Source: Deltaproteobacteria bacterium (GTDB lineage Bacteria > Desulfobacterota > Desulfovibrionia > Desulfovibrionales > Desulfovibrionaceae). From it: DNA of 8,073 bases. The stretch's first letter is position 1. Every line of letters starts with the position of its first letter. Below the pieces are notes generated by a model. It was not told the DNA's origin. It saw only the letters and a list, made by a program, of their open reading frames with translations, and did not search any database. The position numbers were made by a program, and so were the translations under genes. The stretch is from assembly GCA_031280335.1 (NCBI GenBank), contig JAITGZ010000035.1:1-8073 (forward strand), read 5' to 3'. Positions 5,686 through 8,073 of this stretch are shown here, in pieces.

Positions 5686-6504
5686 ATGGAACTACCCCTG
5701 GTTGTCTCGGTAACTTCCGGCAAAGGAGGCGTGGGCAAGACCAATATTTCGGCCAATCTGGCCTATGCCCTGGCCAAGGCCGGCCGCCGCGTCCTGCTGC
5801 TGGATGCGGATCTGGGCCTGGCCAATATTGATGTTGTGCTGGGGCTGACCCCGGAATATAATTTGTTCCACCTCCTGCACGACCATATACCCCTGAGCAA
5901 AATCATTCTGCCCACCCGTTTCGGCTTCAGCATACTGCCTGCTGCTTCCGGCGTGAGCGAAATGCTGGAATTGAGTCCCGGGCAAAAGCTGGAACTTCTG
6001 GACTCCATGGACGGGCTGGAAAAAAAGTTTGATTATCTGCTGGTGGATACAGGCGCGGGGATAAACGACAATGTACTCTATTTCAACTTGGCGGCCCAAG
6101 AAAGAATTGTAGTACTCACGCCCGAACCTACTTCACTTACCGATGCTTATGCGGTAATAAAGGTAATGAGCCAACAGCACGGCGTACGTCGCTTCAGAAT
6201 CGTGGTGAATCTGGCTCAGGATAAAAAAAATGCTTTGGATGTGTACAAACGCCTGTATAACGCCACAGATCATTTTCTGGACGGTATTTCCCTGGACCTG
6301 TCCGGTTTCATCCCGCTGGATACTGTGGTGCGCAAGGCCGTACTCAAGCAACGTCCTTTCTGTGAAGAAGATTTCAACTGCCCGGCCAGCACGGCTGTGC
6401 GCGAACTAGCCGCAAACCTGCAGAAATGGGAAACGCCGGCCAATCTGGACGGCAACATAAAATTCTTTTGGAAGAAACTTCTGTTTAAAGAAAACGCCAA
6501 ATAG
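5686..6504 (+). CDS. flhG: MinD/ParA-type ATPase FlhG (FleN, YlxH)
   Basis: FlhG is a MinD-like ATPase that limits flagellar number and works with FlhF at the pole. The 272-residue protein shows the deviant Walker A SGKGGVGKTN (11-20; signature Lys13, P-loop Lys18), the A' motif LLLDADLGLANID (37-49), and the switch II/Walker B region YLLVDTGAGI (117-126, Asp121). A C-terminal basic-hydrophobic segment, IKFFWKKLLFK (258-268), looks like a MinD-type membrane-targeting helix. Only ten residues precede the P-loop, so the DQAxxLR-type segment that stimulates FlhF in characterised FlhG proteins is absent. The frame upstream of the ATG offers no start and no such motif. GTGGAG (5673-5678) lies 7 nt before the start. 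The start is 1 nt after the flhF stop, which supports the flhG assignment over minD. An A8 run (6223-6230) lies in frame. The TAG stop begins palindrome copy B. Confidence 0.95.
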   Translation: MELPLVVSVTSGKGGVGKTNISANLAYALAKAGRRVLLLDADLGLANIDVVLGLTPEYNLFHLLHDHIPLSKIILPTRFGFSILPAASGVSEMLELSPGQKLELLDSMDGLEKKFDYLLVDTGAGINDNVLYFNLAAQERIVVLTPEPTSLTDAYAVIKVMSQQHGVRRFRIVVNLAQDKKNALDVYKRLYNATDHFLDGISLDLSGFIPLDTVVRKAVLKQRPFCEEDFNCPASTAVRELAANLQKWETPANLDGNIKFFWKKLLFKENAK

Positions 6505-6529
6505 AGCAAATACACCCTGAAATTGCTCC
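6502..6529. repeat. Palindromic element after flhG (copy B)
   Basis: TAGAGCAAAT (6502-6511), six bases, then TGAAATTGCTCC (6518-6529). GAGCAA (6504-6509) and TTGCTC (6523-6528) form a 6-bp stem. The layout is the same 10 + 6 + 12 as copy A (1213-1240), matching it at 20 of 28 positions. The A-T pair 1217/1237 in copy A is replaced by the G-C pair 6506/6526 here. The element starts with the flhG stop codon. No T-run follows, so it is not a strong terminator; it may be a REP-like unit or a transcript-processing or attenuation site within the operon. Confidence 0.5.
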
Positions 6530-6575
6530 GGCGGCATCAACGGGGCCGGGCTGGGACAAGTGGGGAGAAGGTGTG

Positions 6576-7403
6576 ATGAGTACAGATAAACAGAAAACAG
6601 CGGATCAGGCATACAAAAATATTGCCTTGCGCAATGCGCGCAATCCGTCAGCGGAACCATGGGAGGAACTGGATTCCGGCACGGTGGTCTGGTCTGATTT
6701 TACGCCGTTGGAACAGGAGAGCATTGTGCGCCACTATGCGCCCAAGGTCAAATATCTGGCCTCACGCATGAAAGCCCGTCTGCCCCGCAATGTGGATGTA
6801 AACGAGCTGATCAGCGCAGGCAGCATGGGCTTGGTGGAATCTTTCAGTAAATTCAAACCCCAGTTAGGGGTAAAATTTGACACCTATGCCGAAAGCCGCA
6901 TCCGCGGGGCCATGCTGGACGAATTGCGGCGTATGGACTGGTTTCCGCGTTCCCTGCGCCAGCGGGTGCGTCAATTGGACAACGTCATTTTGCAACTGGA
7001 GCAAAGTACCGGTGAGACGCCTTCCGAGGACGACTTGGTGAAAGAAACCGGACTTACTACCAAAGAAGTGCGCGAAGGCATGGAGGCCATGCAGAGTCAG
7101 CTCTGTTTTCCTCTGGATATTCTTGAAAATTCCATGGCGGACAGTGAGGGAGGCTTCGGCGGACAGCCTTTCGACCTCGCGGCATCCAGCGAACTTTTGG
7201 AGTTGGTGGCTGCACTTATTGAACAATTGACACCCAGAGAGAAGCTGGTATTATCGCTTTATTACAGCGATGAACTGAATATGCGCGAAGCGGCTGAGGT
7301 TATGGGCATAACTGAAGGGCGCGTCTCTCAGCTTCACGCTCAGGCCTTAAGCCGTCTGCGCAGAGAATTGAACAATAGACACGGCTTACCTCTTTACAGT
7401 TAA
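6576..7403 (+). CDS. fliA: RNA polymerase sigma-28 factor FliA (FlgS/SigD type)
   Basis: FliA directs RNA polymerase to late flagellar genes such as flagellin and motility/chemotaxis genes and is normally held by the anti-sigma factor FlgM. The 275-residue product has sigma region 2 at about 48-125, with ELISAGSMGLVESFSKF (77-93) and the FliA hallmark FDTYAESRIRGAMLDELRRMDWFPRSLR (101-128). Region 3 lies at about 130-175. Region 4 follows at about 215-265, with LTPREKLVLSLYY (218-230) and a helix-turn-helix ending GRVSQLHAQALSRLR. An N-terminal tail of about 40 residues precedes region 2, making it longer than E. coli FliA (239). A GTG directly before the ATG (6573) could also start translation; ATG 6576 is preferred because GGAG (6564-6567) lies 8 nt ahead. 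It follows flhG by 71 nt, the largest gap inside the flhA-cheY group, with palindrome copy B in it; no sigma-54 or sigma-28 promoter is evident there. Confidence 0.96.
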   Translation: MSTDKQKTADQAYKNIALRNARNPSAEPWEELDSGTVVWSDFTPLEQESIVRHYAPKVKYLASRMKARLPRNVDVNELISAGSMGLVESFSKFKPQLGVKFDTYAESRIRGAMLDELRRMDWFPRSLRQRVRQLDNVILQLEQSTGETPSEDDLVKETGLTTKEVREGMEAMQSQLCFPLDILENSMADSEGGFGGQPFDLAASSELLELVAALIEQLTPREKLVLSLYYSDELNMREAAEVMGITEGRVSQLHAQALSRLRRELNNRHGLPLYS

Positions 7404-7407
7404 GGAG
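7403..7407 (+). promoter_or_regulatory. Ribosome binding site of cheY formed on the fliA stop codon
   Basis: AGGAG at 7403-7407 begins on the last base of the fliA TAA stop (7401-7403) and lies 5 nt before the cheY ATG. Ribosomes ending fliA would therefore sit on the cheY Shine-Dalgarno sequence, favouring coupled expression. Confidence 0.7.
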
Positions 7408-7412
7408 CTTTT

Positions 7413-7793
7413 ATGGCCTTTGATCCCAACATGCGCGTTCTGGTGGTGGATGATTTTTCCACAATGCGTCGCATAATAAAAAATATTTTGCGGCAGCTGG
7501 GCTTTAACAACATCGTGGAGGCGGACGACGGAACCACCGCCTGGGATGTTCTGAACAAAGACAAAATCGATTTTGTCATCTCAGATTGGAATATGCCGCA
7601 GATGACCGGCATTGACCTGTTGCGCAAAGTGCGCGCCAGTGAGGAATTTGCGGATATGCCTTTTCTTATGGTTACAGCCGAGGCGCAGCAGGAGAACATT
7701 ATTGAAGCCGCCCAGGCCAAAGTCTCCAATTATATTGTCAAACCTTTCACAGCGGAAACACTCAAACAAAAAATAGACAAAATTTTCCCCTGA
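7413..7793 (+). CDS. cheY: Chemotaxis response regulator CheY
   Basis: A single receiver domain of 126 residues with no output domain, the normal size for CheY. Phosphorylated CheY binds the flagellar switch (FliM/FliN) to change rotation. Visible key residues are the acidic pair Asp13-Asp14 in VVDDFSTMRR, phospho-acceptor Asp58 in ISDWNMPQMTG, Thr88 in MVTAEA, the aromatic switch Tyr107 and Lys110 in YIVKPFT. The closeness to E. coli CheY around SDWNMP and VTAEA supports a true motor-binding CheY rather than a generic receiver. It lies 9 nt after fliA and in the same direction, so it is probably co-transcribed with the flagellar genes; no cheA or cheW is in the window. No T-tailed terminator follows, so transcription may continue into the next gene. 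Confidence 0.96.
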   Translation: MAFDPNMRVLVVDDFSTMRRIIKNILRQLGFNNIVEADDGTTAWDVLNKDKIDFVISDWNMPQMTGIDLLRKVRASEEFADMPFLMVTAEAQQENIIEAAQAKVSNYIVKPFTAETLKQKIDKIFP

Positions 7794-7815
7794 CCGCCTG
7801 TGAACTTAAATCCCC

Positions 7816-7848
7816 GCCGCATCTCCCTGTTTTCTGCTAAAACGCGGC
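7816..7848 (+). repeat. Nested inverted repeats after cheY
   Basis: GCCGC (7816-7820) pairs with GCGGC (7844-7848), and inside it GTTTT (7829-7833) pairs with AAAAC (7839-7843) around a CTGCT loop. An unpaired ATCTCCCT lies on the 5' side. There is no T-run after it. It may be a processing stem between cheY and the next gene or a chance structure. The rest of 7794-7932 shows no recognisable promoter or gene. Confidence 0.25.
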
Positions 7849-7932
7849 ACCCACGGCTCAGTATGCCTTTCGGCCTTATGGGTTTTGACGGGGCAGCCGA
7901 GCCTGAGCTGCGTCTGTGGAGGATCGTGCCCC

Positions 7933-8073
7933 GTGTTGCCCTTGCTTAATGCCGATGCCGCACCCGTAGCAGGCGCCGAGCAACCGCCACTTCCTCCTGC
8001 CGGACAGATGAGCAAGGTGGAACTCGATCTGGAGGGCGCGCCTTTTCTGGAACCTGAACCGGAGGCCGAACCG
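7933..8073 (+). CDS. Unrecognised Pro/Glu-rich protein, N-terminal fragment
   Basis: An open frame runs off the right edge. The best start is GTG 7933: GGAGGA (7918-7923) lies 9-10 nt upstream, and no ATG occurs in this frame between the last stop (7807-7809) and 8008. The 47 visible residues begin LPLLNADAAP, continue through a Pro/Ala-rich stretch, then MSKVELDLEGAPFL and an acidic EPEPEAEP tail. The ATG at 8008 is an internal alternative, but it lacks a good ribosome binding site (CCTCCTGCCGGACAG precedes it). The fragment is low-complexity and cytoplasmic-looking, with no signal peptide or membrane segment visible so far. Its position after cheY suggests a flagellar or chemotaxis link, but I do not recognise it and give no function. 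Confidence 0.55.
   Translation, partial: MLPLLNADAAPVAGAEQPPLPPAGQMSKVELDLEGAPFLEPEPEAEP

Noticed and set aside
5686..6504. Cell-division MinD
   Set aside because: Immediate linkage to flhA, flhF, fliA and cheY, with 1-nt spacing to flhF, fits FlhG; no minC or minE is adjacent.
7863..7949. 28-codon open frame starting ATG 7863
   Set aside because: No ribosome binding site, overlaps the better-supported GTG 7933 gene, and no recognisable sequence.

Overview
The window looks like chromosomal DNA of a flagellated member of the Desulfovibrionaceae (Desulfovibrio-like, moderate GC). I infer this from the gene order flhA-flhF-flhG-fliA-cheY, from the protein sequences as I remember the family, and from a sigma-54-type promoter in front of the flagellar run. 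No 16S or marker search could be run, so the taxonomy is an inference.

Layout. Bases 1-300 appear non-coding. They hold a minus-strand intrinsic terminator (62-118) preceded, in the minus-strand sense, by three consecutive hairpins enclosed by a 6-bp stem (127-236). This is a candidate structured RNA that I could not place in a known family. Bases 300-524 are an AT-rich leader with palindromes, three evenly spaced TTTGTGCA motifs and three short inverted repeats just before queH. queH (525-1190, plus) encodes the cobalamin-independent epoxyqueuosine reductase of tRNA queuosine synthesis. A class IV PLP aminotransferase or lyase (1239-2180, minus) converges on it, and an 11-bp inverted repeat lies at the junction. 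The divergent spacer 2181-2418 carries a probable sigma-70 promoter for the aminotransferase, an inverted repeat at the predicted start of that transcript, and a probable -24/-12 promoter for flhA.

The flagellar unit reads rightward. flhA (export gate) overlaps flhF (SRP-type GTPase) by 1 nt, and flhF is followed 1 nt later by flhG (MinD-type ATPase). A 68-71 nt spacer with a palindrome leads to fliA (sigma-28), then cheY (response regulator) 9 nt on, a 139-nt gap, and the N-terminus of an unrecognised Pro/Glu-rich protein that runs off the window. Together these genes cover type III export of flagellar subunits, polar placement and number control (FlhF/FlhG), the late-gene sigma factor and the motor-switch signal protein.

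Most worth a second look: (i) the structured RNA plus terminator with a CU-rich loop at the left edge; (ii) a 28-nt palindromic element present twice with a compensatory base-pair change, each copy starting exactly at a TAG stop codon; (iii) an FlhF with non-canonical G2, G3 and G5 motifs next to an FlhG that lacks the N-terminal DQAxxLR-type activator segment; (iv) the three evenly spaced TTTGTGCA motifs upstream of queH. I see no mobile element, CRISPR array, tRNA or rRNA.
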